From Membranipora membranacea (lineage: Eukaryota; Bryozoa; Gymnolaemata; Cheilostomatida; Membraniporidae), in contig OU612072.1 in the NCBI GenBank assembly GCA_914767715.1, positions 1,550,001 through 1,614,000 on the forward strand: a stretch of DNA of 64,000 nucleotides. The letters run 5' to 3'. A program made the position numbers and the translations under genes. Within the stretch, counting starts at the first letter, position 1. The number at the start of each line of letters is the position of its first letter. Of this stretch, positions 55,101-64,000 are shown in pieces. The notes under the pieces were generated by a model, which was not told the DNA's origin, ran no database searches, and saw nothing but the letters and a program-made list of their open reading frames with translations.

Positions 55101-58100
55101 GTACCATAAAAGACTGATACCACTCATAAAATACTATGTTTCAAGAATTGCTAGCTTGTATAACTCAAGCTATTGTTATGAGAGATTGTGTCTTTTCATA
55201 ATAAACTGGCGGGAGCAGGCACACAATAATCCATACCCAACTAAAAAAATGAAATATCCGGTGAAGATTTGTCTTACATTACTTGGTTTAACATAAATAT
55301 TCTAACAACGAGATACCAATGGTTAACAAGAAAAAGTAAGTGAACATCTCCATTCATTGCTATCTTGTTTTACCCATTCTTGTCTCGTTGTAGTCATACT
55401 TCACAGACTTGCATAGTTATATAGAAGGATGTAGACAGACTGTTACTAGGGGTACATGTAGAAGTTTACAGGAGGGATTAGTACTCGTCAGGTGAGTTCT
55501 CATAATATATTAACTCATATCCTCCGATGTTTGACATTAATTGCGCTATGGTACGGCTCAACTACATAGTAGTCTAATGCCGAAGAGTGCAGAATAATGA
55601 TCTGTGAGGTCTAAGTCCAGTCATCCCTTCATGCAGGCCAGGACTATACCTGAGATCCCCCTGTCTCTCCATTATAGAGATTGGTCAGATTGCCGGCAGG
55701 CAGGGATATAGGAAAGCCTGAGTACCATGGGTGCCAGAACCTATACTCTAGAGGGGATAACATCCTCTTTGTCGATTTAGAGTCACAAAGCCAAGACTGT
55801 TATCTAGGTGAAGTGACTATAGGTCTTAGTGTAGACTATGGTCTCCCAGCTAAGACCTTTGTGAAATCCCCTTCCTTCTTCTGATGCGCCTCACACTTAA
55901 AGTGGTGATTAAAGTGAGGTTATTAATAATGCAGATAGAAAGTAGGAAGTAGAAGGTAGCCCAAGCAACCTAAAACATTGATGGGTCAGGCAATTGGGCC
56001 ACGGATTGTGAAGAAATATCTGAAATGGTTTGTCGAAATGAAGAGGGACTTTAACTAATTCTAGTACTAATACTAAACTAATACTCATGTTCCTGAGATC
56101 CTAGAGCTAGTCTCTTTAACCACCCTGTAAAATCTTATGATCTCTGATATAGTGCAGATTAATTGGACTAGAACATAGTTTTTGGGAAATCCTCCTTTGA
56201 AATCAGTCATCAACATGGAACAGATATGGGTGTTCATTAAACTGACGCGATAAGTGTTATAAGGTTTCTCAGGTTGTCACTTCTTACAGCGTGAGCACAG
56301 ACTGCTTAACGCTTGAGCTTGGGTCTCTTGATCTTTGGCTGTGAAATAAAGTTTGAGTTCAGATGCAATGTCGACTATATTTTCTGTGATGTCTATAAAC
56401 ATTAATGAGTTAAAGGGAAAACCTGCCCAGTCATTGATTCTAATTTACATTTCCTTTATTTACAGCAATGAGATGAGAAGTTTTGGCAGGCAGGTTGAGT
56501 ATATAAGGATAGTACTGATTGAATCACTGGAGAAATGGTCTAATCCTCAACTACAAGCGTGAGTACAATTTATATATATATACATAACACTACCTAGTTA
56601 GATGAGAGATCACAGATTAATATTTTATCTTTTCCGATTGTCAATTGTTTTCTTTATTTCCTTATATGGAAATTAAGTTTTGGGAATAGCGCTATGCCAT
56701 GCAAATAATATCAACCAACCAACAACGTATATATTTTAGTTTAGGAATGCTGCTATAAATATCAAGTCTGGCTATTTATATTTGTTCTTAGTGATATAGC
56801 TCATCATATCTCTTAGTATAAGATAATGTGTAATGAGCCTAAAGTGGCTTCTTACGTCATGTCATGATGTGCCTGGTTTTTTTAATCTGATGATATGATG
56901 TGAAAAAGTGATGCAAAATGTAGCTGCCTTTGATAGTCTCTGATGATCTTGATTCATTTAAAGAGCAACGTCATCAATTAAAAGTTTTGTTGGGAGCTAT
57001 CCAACGGCGTATAGAAAGTGAATATATGCTGACCCCTGTGTCTCTACCTTAAAGGGCTATAACCCCTACACTATAAATGATGATTTTCAGTATGTCATAC
57101 GCTCTTGTATTTCCAGAGCTTTTGAGTCACCCGAGAAGTTTGCAGGCTACATCGGCCTGAGATGTGAGCCGGATACACAGCCTGTGTATAACGAGCGTCG
57201 TTATCAGGTGAGTGTCTCCGTCAGCTGAGTGGTGTAACTTTAGGGCTCTTAGTCTGATAGTAGCCTGTTTTGTAGGGAATGTGAATTCAATTTACGAGGC
57301 TTGATTTCTAATCCATGTTTCAGTCACTCGTGATCATCATATCCCTGGCTTCGAAAACATCATAAGGTGGTAGCGTTTGGCTTTATCTTTCGATAATTTC
57401 CCAATTCTTAGAGAAGTAGAGATTTGTGAGGATCCTATACCTCACAGCCTGAGACAATTATTTGATTGTTTATCTGAGCACTTACGGTCAGGTATACACC
57501 GGAGGGCTCGAACCCACAACCCCTGCAGCACCAATTGCCTGGCAGTGAATTGCAACCGATTGCCCCATCTCACCATCCGCAATCGGTTACCTGAGCCTTT
57601 AGTTTAATAGAAATGCTTTGATAGGTTCTCTCATACTTCACTGAACAAGGTTTATTTCAGACTTGACTTGATTCTCTAATTTTTAGATTCAGGAGTTACT
57701 GAGAGATTTTCTGATGGTTCTCCGTCGTGTGACGACTCCAACAACGATAGAGACTAGTGTGAGTAGAAATGTGTGCATTCATTAGAGGGGTGTGGTTGGG
57801 GGATGTGTTTGAGGGGTGTGCTTGAGGGGTGTGTTTGGGGGATGAACATATATACAATATATACATACATATACAATATACATATACAATATACAATATA
57901 CATGTGTTTGAGGGGTGTGTTTGAGGGGATGTGTTTGAGGGGTGTGTTTGGGGGTGTGTTTGAAGGGGGTGTTTGAGGGGTGTGTTTGGGGGGTGTGCTT
58001 GAGGAGTGTGTTTGGGGGATGTGTTTGAGAGGTGTGTTTGAGGGGTGTGTTTGGGGGATGTGCTTGAGGGGTGTGTTTGGGGGTGTGTTTGAAGGGGGTG

Positions 58101-61100
58101 TTTGAGGGGTGTGTTTGGGGGGTGTGCTTGAGGAGTGTGTTTGGGGGATGTGTTTGAGAGGTGTGTTTGAGGGGTGTGGTTTGGGGATGTGTTTGAGGGG
58201 TGTGTTTGGGGGGGTGTGTTTGAGGGGTGTGCTTGAGGGGTGTGTTTGGGGATGTGTTTGAGGGGTGTGTTTGAGGGGTGTGGTTGGGGGATGTGTTTGA
58301 GGGGTGTGGTTGGGGGAAGTGTTTGAGGGGTGTGTTTGGGGGTGTGTTTGAGAGGTGTGCTTGAGGGGTGTGTTTGGGGGATGTGTTTGAGGGGTGTGTT
58401 TTGGGGGTGTGCTTGAGGGTGTGTTTGAGGGGTGTGCTTGAGGGGTGTGTTTGGGGGATGTGTTTGAGGGGTGTGTTTGCTGGTGTGCTTGAGGGGTGTG
58501 TTTGGGGGATGTGTTTGAGGGGTGTGTTTGAGGGGTGTGGTTGGGGGATGTGTTTGAGGGATGAGTTTGAGGGGTGTGTTTGCTGGTGTGCTTGAGGGGT
58601 GTGTTTGGGGGATGTGTTTGAGGGGTGTGTTTGCTGGTGTGCTTGAGGGGTGTGTTTGGGGGATGTGTTTGAGGGGTGTGGTTGGGGGATGTGTTTGAGG
58701 GATGAGTTTGAGGGGTGTGTTTGAGGGGTGTGGTTGGGATATGCGTTTGAGGGATGTGTTTGAGGGGTGTGTTTGAGGGGTGTGGTTGGGATATGTGTTT
58801 GAGGGATGTGTTTGAGGGGTGTTACCAGCTGTGAGGTTTGACTCTTGAAGTAGGGAGACAGAGTTGGCTCAAATTCTCCCTTGTGTGATATAGGTACAAC
58901 ATATTGATTTCATTAAAGAAAAATAAATTAGTAGCAATAGGTTTTATTGGGAGTATCCTTGAGTTCTTGTAGTTGTCTCCCCTATTAGATATTGAGACTT
59001 GATTCAGGTAGTAACTTCACTGCCTCACTGTAGAAATCATAAATATATGAACAGCTGGCTCATCACAATGATTAAAGTCAGGTGACCATCTGGTGGATGT
59101 GAGGGGAGTCACCCCCTCACTTTATAACAAGTTAATTTATAAATTCCTTTGTCAGGATTTAGCAGCTATTGGCAATAATCCCCTTATATTTTCAGGAAGG
59201 ATTTTTGGACCAGAATGGTGTGATCCGATCTCCTTCAGTAGAAGTGATGTTTCCTGTGATTAACAGTGAGTCATTTAATTATTGTTTGACTGGGAAGATA
59301 CGGGGAGTGTGATTAAACAAGAACACACCATGGTGAGCGTTGCGGTGGATCTCTGCCTGTCACAAGCATCAGGAGGTCTTGTAGAATTATCATGACTGGT
59401 ATAAAAGGGAATTAGCCAGTCATTGTATTTGATGCTACTGTATATTGTATATGCATGTATAAACATATATATATATATATGACTTTATCTTAACCTGATT
59501 TTAGTTCCTGATGGTATTATTGGATTAGAAACAGGATAAGGGCATAAACATGGTAATAAATGCTATACTTATACATTGTATGTATGCCCCTAGAGATGAT
59601 TGATGCTCACCTGTGTTATTATTATCAAGGTTTACTGCAGTGCCTGAACGCGACGTTAGGATTATATAACCCAGAATTAGTATCTACTTATCATGTTGGA
59701 TACTGTGGTAATAAGGTACTAGATCTACCAGAGGCAGAAAGAAAACTACTACAAGGTAACATTAGACAGCCTGTTCAGATGTGCACTGATTAAGTCACAT
59801 GGTTGAACAAATTTTATCCAAATACTCCTTGGTTTCATCATTCTAGATATGATGTACTTAACTCTGGTCTATGCATCAATAAATTGAGAAATTAGACCTT
59901 TCATTGTGACTATTGCGCAATATATCACAAAGACCGAGAGCAAGTTCATTCGAGTATATGCCTGCATGTTGAGTTGCTCCCCTTTTACTGATAAGCCACT
60001 GACTATTTCTCGGTCACTTATCAGTAACAGAAGAATAACTCAGCAAACTGTATCAGTCATGATGTAGATAAGCCTTGATATCAATTTGAAATTATCACAC
60101 GCTGGTCAGTCTTCACCTACATGATGTTATATGTCTCACTCATTACATTATAATACTTATCCATGTCATCACTGAAGTTTTGATGATACTATATACTTTC
60201 AAGTGCTGACTTATAGTAGTCGCTGATTCATGTATCTTCAAACACTATCCCTGAGAGCAAATCACTCTAAATATAACCTTTTTATAGGCCTGTCTTTACA
60301 AGGAGAGGACTTTGAAAAGAGACAAATATTCAGAACTGATATGATAGCTGTACAGAAACACATACTGGACACCATAGACAGCATGTAAGTATCATATAAT
60401 ACTACCCTGAAACTCACTCAGCCATTATAAACAGAAAATATTACTTACCTGTAAAGTGAATCATCATTTTTACTTGAGTTTAAATTGCTTACTCCTATTG
60501 AACGACGAAATACCACCCGTCATGACATAGCTCTGTCACCAGCTGAAACCACTTCTAAGGATCATATCTCTTGTTATTATTGATGAATATCTCCGTTATG
60601 GGTAAGGCATGGGTCTTTCAATCGAGAGGACACATGTTTGGTTCCCGGTCGATCATAGTGGTGTCAGGAAGAGCATCTGACCTTAAATGCTCCTGTGCCC
60701 CATCAAGATCAAGTCCGTAGACCCGCACTGATATCAGAAACAAAAAAAACCAAGCAACATCAAGGTATCTCACACGGTATCACAGGGTATCATGACTATA
60801 AATGGACATGAGATTTTAATCTCCGTTATATATATTTACTTTCATACCTCAATATATTAATAATCGCTTGGTAGCCAATGTGTTGAAATCAACCAGAGCT
60901 AATACGTCGGATAGGTGTCAGTCAGGTAGTCATTCTCACATATTACAGCCGGGAGACAACTTCACAATGTCTATATTACCATTGAGCTGTTTTGTTGTTT
61001 TAGGGAGCAGGTTCTGGTGTTTATATCACGTAACAGTCCGGTTCAGTTCTACAGCTATAATAATATCGCTCAGATCATCTCTTATATCATAACCTCCCAT

Positions 61101-63736
61101 GTTAACCAGGTGAATATTATATAAATAATGTATGTAAGCTTTTTGACCTCATCAACAAAAACAGATCATAGAGTTGGATTTCATATTCAGCAACTCGTTC
61201 ATAACCTAATCAAGGAATAAAGCAAGTCACATCAACTCATGTTCTTATATGAGTCACATTTTGTTTTGTGCTTTGACCACTTTACCCACCCCTTCTAAAT
61301 TCTTCAACCTGATCTATGACTGTATTTTGTCTCCATAAGAGCATTGTCACACAACTGCCATATGACATTTACTCCTGTGTATTTATTATTGTAGGTGAAC
61401 TGGTTTGTGTTTCGATCGTTGATTAAGTGTATAGTGAAGCCGCTATGCTGTAATCCGAAGGTGACAAAAAGCGACCCTTCCTCTAATCTTACGTCTCTCA
61501 AGGACCAGTTTGTGTTGGCTATGATCAAAGATGTGCTGCCTTGTGTCGTCAACAGACTGGATAACAAGTGGCAGCAAGTCAAACAGCAGCTCGCTCAGAA
61601 CACCAGAGGGTTAGTTTATTTACAGTATAACATATATAATTTAGAAAAATTAATATACAAATTTAATTCATCAATGAAAATTTTCAGGAACTCTGAATGA
61701 CATTAATTCGGTGGTGGGTGACCCTGAAAATCAAGGTTCATGATCAGCCAATGGAGTGTGTTAATATGCCTTTACCATAATATGATATTGTGATCGTCTG
61801 GTTAAACTGATTGAGTTTACATGTTTAGATTGAGTGCGGGGGCTGTGTTTGAGAGCGATGAAGATAAGACAGATAATGAGATAGTAGAACATGAGTTACT
61901 AAGGCTAAGCACTAGAGAACTGTTAGAAATGTCCACAACTCTATTCACTCTCGTCACGCTGAACTCTACTAAGAAGGTACAGTATGTTTGTGTCAGCCGG
62001 GGAATATTAGTCTGAACATGTAAGATGTTATGTGTAGGGGGTACTACTAACGCCAATTCGATACATCATTTATGAAGGCCCCTGATCTGTACTGCTTGCA
62101 ATAGTTAAAATATCTGAACTGAAACACAAGTTAACTATTGATCTCAGTCAACCATATGTCAGTTGTTGCTGATTTTGTACAATAACTCCTTGCATCATTG
62201 GACCTGCAAGTGATGAAGTAGGTTAGGACATTCTCTGTTTTAGAAAATATAATTCGAAGGCAGCATAATAATAAATAACTATATTTAATTCAGCTTATCA
62301 ACTTGATGAGGCTAATACTGTGATAGTAATTTTTATGTGTACAGGACAATACCTCATATATGTGTATAAACTTTGCTCATTGTCTCCTCTCGTTTTTGTC
62401 ACATTTTAGAAAGGTACAGCAGCTGCTGCTCCAGTCACTGATATAGATATGAGTGATAATGCAGAGATGAACGGCAGGCAGCCGACAGCGGCATCGGGTG
62501 CTGCTGAAATCAAACTTACCCCTCTAGCATATAATCTACCTCTTGTAAGTATTTGTATATATATATAAATCCAGTCTGCTGTCAGAGTCAGTAGGTAACT
62601 TATAGACAGTTTTCTAATTTTTAAAGTCAGATCTAATACTCGGCAGTCCTGATATAAGATAAGTAAAGTCCATGTGTATGAAGGAGCTCTGCATCTTGTC
62701 ATCATAATTACTCAATTTCTATCATGATGTGATGTAGAATTTTATGTTCTTGCAGCTTTCCAACGGCGCACAGAGTTTCAACTTTACTGTCCCTATTGTC
62801 TTTACTTTGATCAAGGGTTAAGGAGACATCTTGCTTTGATAATCTCAATGTGGCTTAATGTTCATTTGGCTTAGAATTAGCAAAGGCGCCTCTATGCATT
62901 AGTATGTAACCGATTGCCTTTGTATGTGTTTTCTAACAGGAAGAATTGAATGGTATGCTCAGTTTCTTCACTTCAGCCTGCTGTTGGCTCGACACTCTGT
63001 CAGCATTTAAAGCAGTAGATCTCCTCTATCCCATAACTAAGCTAGTAAGTTAGTCGATGAATTATATCCCAGGACTGATCCACAAACCAGCATACCCAGG
63101 GTTATACATGCAGACGGCATCTGGCTCTTGTATAGATTCAGGATTTATATGATATATTTTGTGGATACATAAATATGCAATCAATAGCAGCTATATAGCC
63201 CTCTATGAGTTAGCTTAACTTTATGATCTGCTTGACTCAATCCACCAACATCATTTGACTACATCACAATTATCACATTATTGTGGATAATATTATTAAT
63301 GTTATGACGTTATGCTAACTACACTGTTGTTATGTCTACTTGTATACTGATATAATTATACAATGTTTCACTATTGTACCTAGAACTGTAACACTATTCC
63401 ACTGTTGTACTGTCACACTATCATACTGTCACACTATCATACTGTCACACTATTATACTGTCACACTATCATACTGTCACACTATTACATTTTGATATTG
63501 GTATATACTGTTGTACACTGTTGCAGGCGTTTGAGCGACAGGTGATAACATGTGATATGTCACAGCAGGTGCTCCATTCTCTGCTCATGTGTCTACATAT
63601 ACATGGACAACATGATAACATGACTCCTAAACTGCTCACTACCCTAGTGCTTGTGTACTCATTACTCAGACCACGGTATGAAGGTATCACTCAAGTTATG
63701 TTACAAATACCAGGAGTCACACCGCAGAATCTAAAG
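40860..63736 (+). CDS. XPO5: Exportin-5, C-terminus off window
   Basis: 27 coding exons: 40860-40949, 41525-41646, 42002-42074, 42361-42492, 42871-43053, 43823-43948, 44232-44386, 44709-44811, 45740-45946, 46264-46342, 46836-46958, 48594-48748, 49015-49113, 49528-49656, 55394-55491, 56466-56558, 57117-57207, 57687-57758, 59196-59265, 59594-59755, 60288-60384, 61004-61109, 61395-61609, 61829-61976, 62410-62544, 62940-63044, 63527-63736. Every phase agrees, giving 1,126 aa, against about 1,204 in human. Exportin-5 is a RanGTP-dependent HEAT-repeat karyopherin that carries pre-microRNA and other structured RNAs to the cytoplasm. Diagnostic segments include HIIKYQWNN, VKREWPQNWPSF, the RLAEDVV...QRRKDIQ block and SALFPVLPH. 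The last exon ends with a GTATGT donor, so the final ~80 residues lie past the right edge. Introns 8, 11, 14 and 18 carry unusual insertions. Confidence 0.96.
41638..41695 (+). repeat. XPO5: 29-bp tandem duplication across the exon-2 donor of exportin-5
   Basis: CATCATCAAGTAAGTAACTG and its copy have donors GTAAGT at 41647 and 41676. Only the first keeps phase with exon 3. Confidence 0.9.
44935..45482. repeat. Fold-back element with central perfect hairpin in exportin-5 intron 8
   Basis: The outer ends AATAGACAGTTTTCTG (44938) and their complement (ending about 45481) are inverted. Pairing resumes through the GAAAAACC...GGTTATCTTGAAAACCGCTTAT and GATTCAGAGTCTGCA segments. At the centre 45104-45188 forms an almost perfect hairpin of about 41 bp per arm with a 3-nt loop. 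It is non-coding and looks like a large MITE. Confidence 0.85.
46379..46550. repeat. 44-bp tandem repeat, about four copies
   Basis: TTAAATTTTACACCTCTTGT starts at 46379, 46423, 46467, 46497 (shortened unit) and, partially, 46541. Units contain a TATCTTCAG|ATG acceptor-like motif. The repeat is in exportin-5 intron 10. Confidence 0.9.
46923..48079 (+). repeat. XPO5: 43-bp tandem array (about 27 copies) copying the exon-11 end and its splice donor
   Basis: The first unit is the last 36 coding bases of exportin-5 exon 11 plus the donor GTAAGTA. The same 43-bp unit then repeats head to tail to 48079. Variation is small: TGCAT/TCCAT, CAACTC/CACCTC, CTGG/CTCG/CCGG, and at about 47347 GGCAAG, which replaces the GT donor by GC. 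Nearly every unit therefore carries a full consensus 5' splice site. Only the first donor (46958/46959) keeps exon 12 in frame. Reading on past it meets a TAA in the second unit. Confidence 0.97.
50382..54550 (-). CDS. Ankyrin-repeat protein with C-terminal caspase-like domain, nested in exportin-5
   Basis: Exon A 54550-52651 (633 codons) encodes about a dozen ankyrin repeats (YTPIHLS, GLTPLHIA, GNTSLHN, GETVIHKA, GATPLHTA, GNTALHLA). Its phase-1 donor joins exon C 52050-51468, which encodes a caspase p20-like part: LPVVLVMYTT, a DLT..GMLAAI helix and the catalytic-His motif IMSHGQRG (about residue 790), ending near GKPK. Exon D 50758-50382 encodes a p10-like part (TMVLMATVNGSR, then KYDDLYDVFRKTNRDIQ) and the stop. 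Exon C ends in phase 2 and exon D needs phase 1, so an exon is missing between them, exactly where the QACxG cysteine should be. I could not find it in 50759-51467. The start ATG (54550) is the first in the frame; upstream is probably UTR. The gene lies wholly inside exportin-5 intron 14, on the opposite strand. Its role is unknown; apoptotic or immune signalling is a guess from domain type. Confidence 0.82.
52145..52313 (-). other. Possible alternative exon of the ankyrin-caspase gene
   Basis: A strong acceptor (CACTCTTCAG|GA) opens a 169-nt segment whose phase fits the ankyrin exon's donor. It encodes 56 Ser/Asn-rich residues (GTDNIISGQPYGEYL...) and ends at GG|GTAAAC. Its outgoing phase (2) does not fit the caspase exon (needs 1). 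Reading on gives an in-frame TAA at 52141, so it may instead be a terminal exon of a caspase-less isoform. Confidence 0.4.
55492..56465. other. Exportin-5 intron with no recognised feature
   Basis: No exon, RNA gene or repeat could be supported. A short open frame near 55681-55884 shows no family resemblance. Confidence 0.5.
57490..57590 (-). repeat. Diverged tRNA-like SINE related to the 404-bp units
   Basis: CTCGAACCCACAACCCCTGC, CTGGCAGTGAAT, AACCGATTGC and CCATCTCACCATCC match, in order, the SINE head in the 404-bp array at 10-12 kb, with deletions. This shows that the head is a dispersed element, not unique to the array. Confidence 0.75.
57784..58822. repeat. About 1-kb G/T-rich minisatellite in exportin-5 intron 18
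   Basis: Irregular repeats of TGTGTTTGAGGGG and TGTGTTTGGGGGA (13-14 bp) are arranged in higher-order blocks. They are broken near 57850-57900 by an ATACATATACAATA tract. The strand is strongly purine/G biased, with runs of four to six G suitable for G-quadruplexes. Open frames through it only reflect the repeat. Confidence 0.95.
60596..60740 (+). repeat. Probable tRNA-derived SINE fragment
   Basis: GGTAAGGCATGGGTCTTTCA resembles a tRNA-like head, TTTGGTTCCCGGTC a degenerate B box, and GTGGTGTCAGGAAGAGCATC a segment seen in the bodies of several animal SINEs. It ends near an A-rich tail at about 60745. It lies in exportin-5 intron 21. Confidence 0.5.
63406..63488. repeat. 16-bp tandem repeat just upstream of exportin-5 exon 27
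   Basis: The unit ACTGTCACACTATCAT is repeated about five times, ending roughly 40 bp before the exon's acceptor at 63526. Confidence 0.92.
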
Positions 63737-64000
63737 GTATGTAAAACTTATATGCAAGCCACGTTGTATAATGGATTTAATTTTCACTATTATCCATTCG
63801 TGTTCCCAGGAGTTACCTACATCACTGGCTACGCAATTCTACCCATAGTTCACCTATAAAAGTTCTCCTTATACAAGTATACCTTTGTTGTCAGAAGAAT
63901 TCAAGTATCAACCCTTCCCCGTCCACAGGTCTGTGTCTGATTACTCTTAAGTGCTCAGGCGGCTGCAATTGAGTATTTGGTAATGTAATACCACAAACTC
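63737..64000. other. Exportin-5 intron 27, right window edge
   Basis: This follows the GTATGT donor of exon 27. No following exon was recognised before the edge. Confidence 0.5.

Noticed and set aside
55681-55884. 67-codon frame in exportin-5 intron 15
   Set aside because: No domain, codon signal or splice support; treated as intron noise.
57773-58595. Open frames rich in RGVFEGCVWG
   Set aside because: These are a translation of the G/T minisatellite, not a protein.

Overview
This is a eukaryotic nuclear window, almost certainly from an intron-rich invertebrate animal. The genes are built from many short exons with GT-AG introns, AT-rich spacers, non-LTR and DNA transposon remnants, fold-back elements and minisatellites. 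The phylum cannot be fixed from the sequence alone. All exon chains below were assembled by hand from splice signals, reading phase and family conservation. No transcript evidence was available.

Layout, left to right: (1) 549-12245, minus strand: a secreted DUF885-family protein, eight exons seen, C-terminal part off the left edge. Its 6.5-kb intron holds a 5'-truncated non-LTR retroelement (about 928-5335) that is split by a 3.2-kb THAP-containing DNA transposon (1677-4840) with long terminal inverted repeats and a perfect 8-bp target duplication. Its first intron holds five tandem 404-bp units, each carrying a tRNA-like SINE head. (2) 13853-17330, minus: MIC13/QIL1, a small mitochondrial cristae-junction protein, four exons. 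(3) 17759-20883, plus: glyoxalase I (GLO1), six exons, divergent from MIC13 across 428 bp. (4) 22568-38049, minus: tau-tubulin kinase (TTBK/Asator type), 22 coding exons, about 1,954 aa, intact kinase domain and a very long disordered tail. (5) 38050-40859: spacer between two divergent genes, with a 171-bp x3 repeat and a fold-back element. (6) 40860 to past 63736, plus: exportin-5 (XPO5), 27 coding exons in continuous phase (1,126 aa), with the last part off the right edge. (7) 50382-54550, minus: a gene nested inside one XPO5 intron, encoding an ankyrin-repeat protein with a C-terminal caspase-like domain.

The most unusual observations are these. Tandem duplications repeatedly straddle 5' splice sites: about 27 copies of a 43-bp exon/donor unit at XPO5 exon 11, five copies of a donor at TTBK exon 10, a 72-bp duplication at TTBK exon 7 and a 29-bp duplication at XPO5 exon 2. 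The nested ankyrin-caspase gene has no visible exon for the catalytic-cysteine motif. The THAP element has a clear insertion history.

The genes are housekeeping or signalling loci of unrelated pathways (methylglyoxal detoxification, cristae organisation, cytoskeletal/ciliary kinase, small-RNA export). I see no operon-like or functional cluster.
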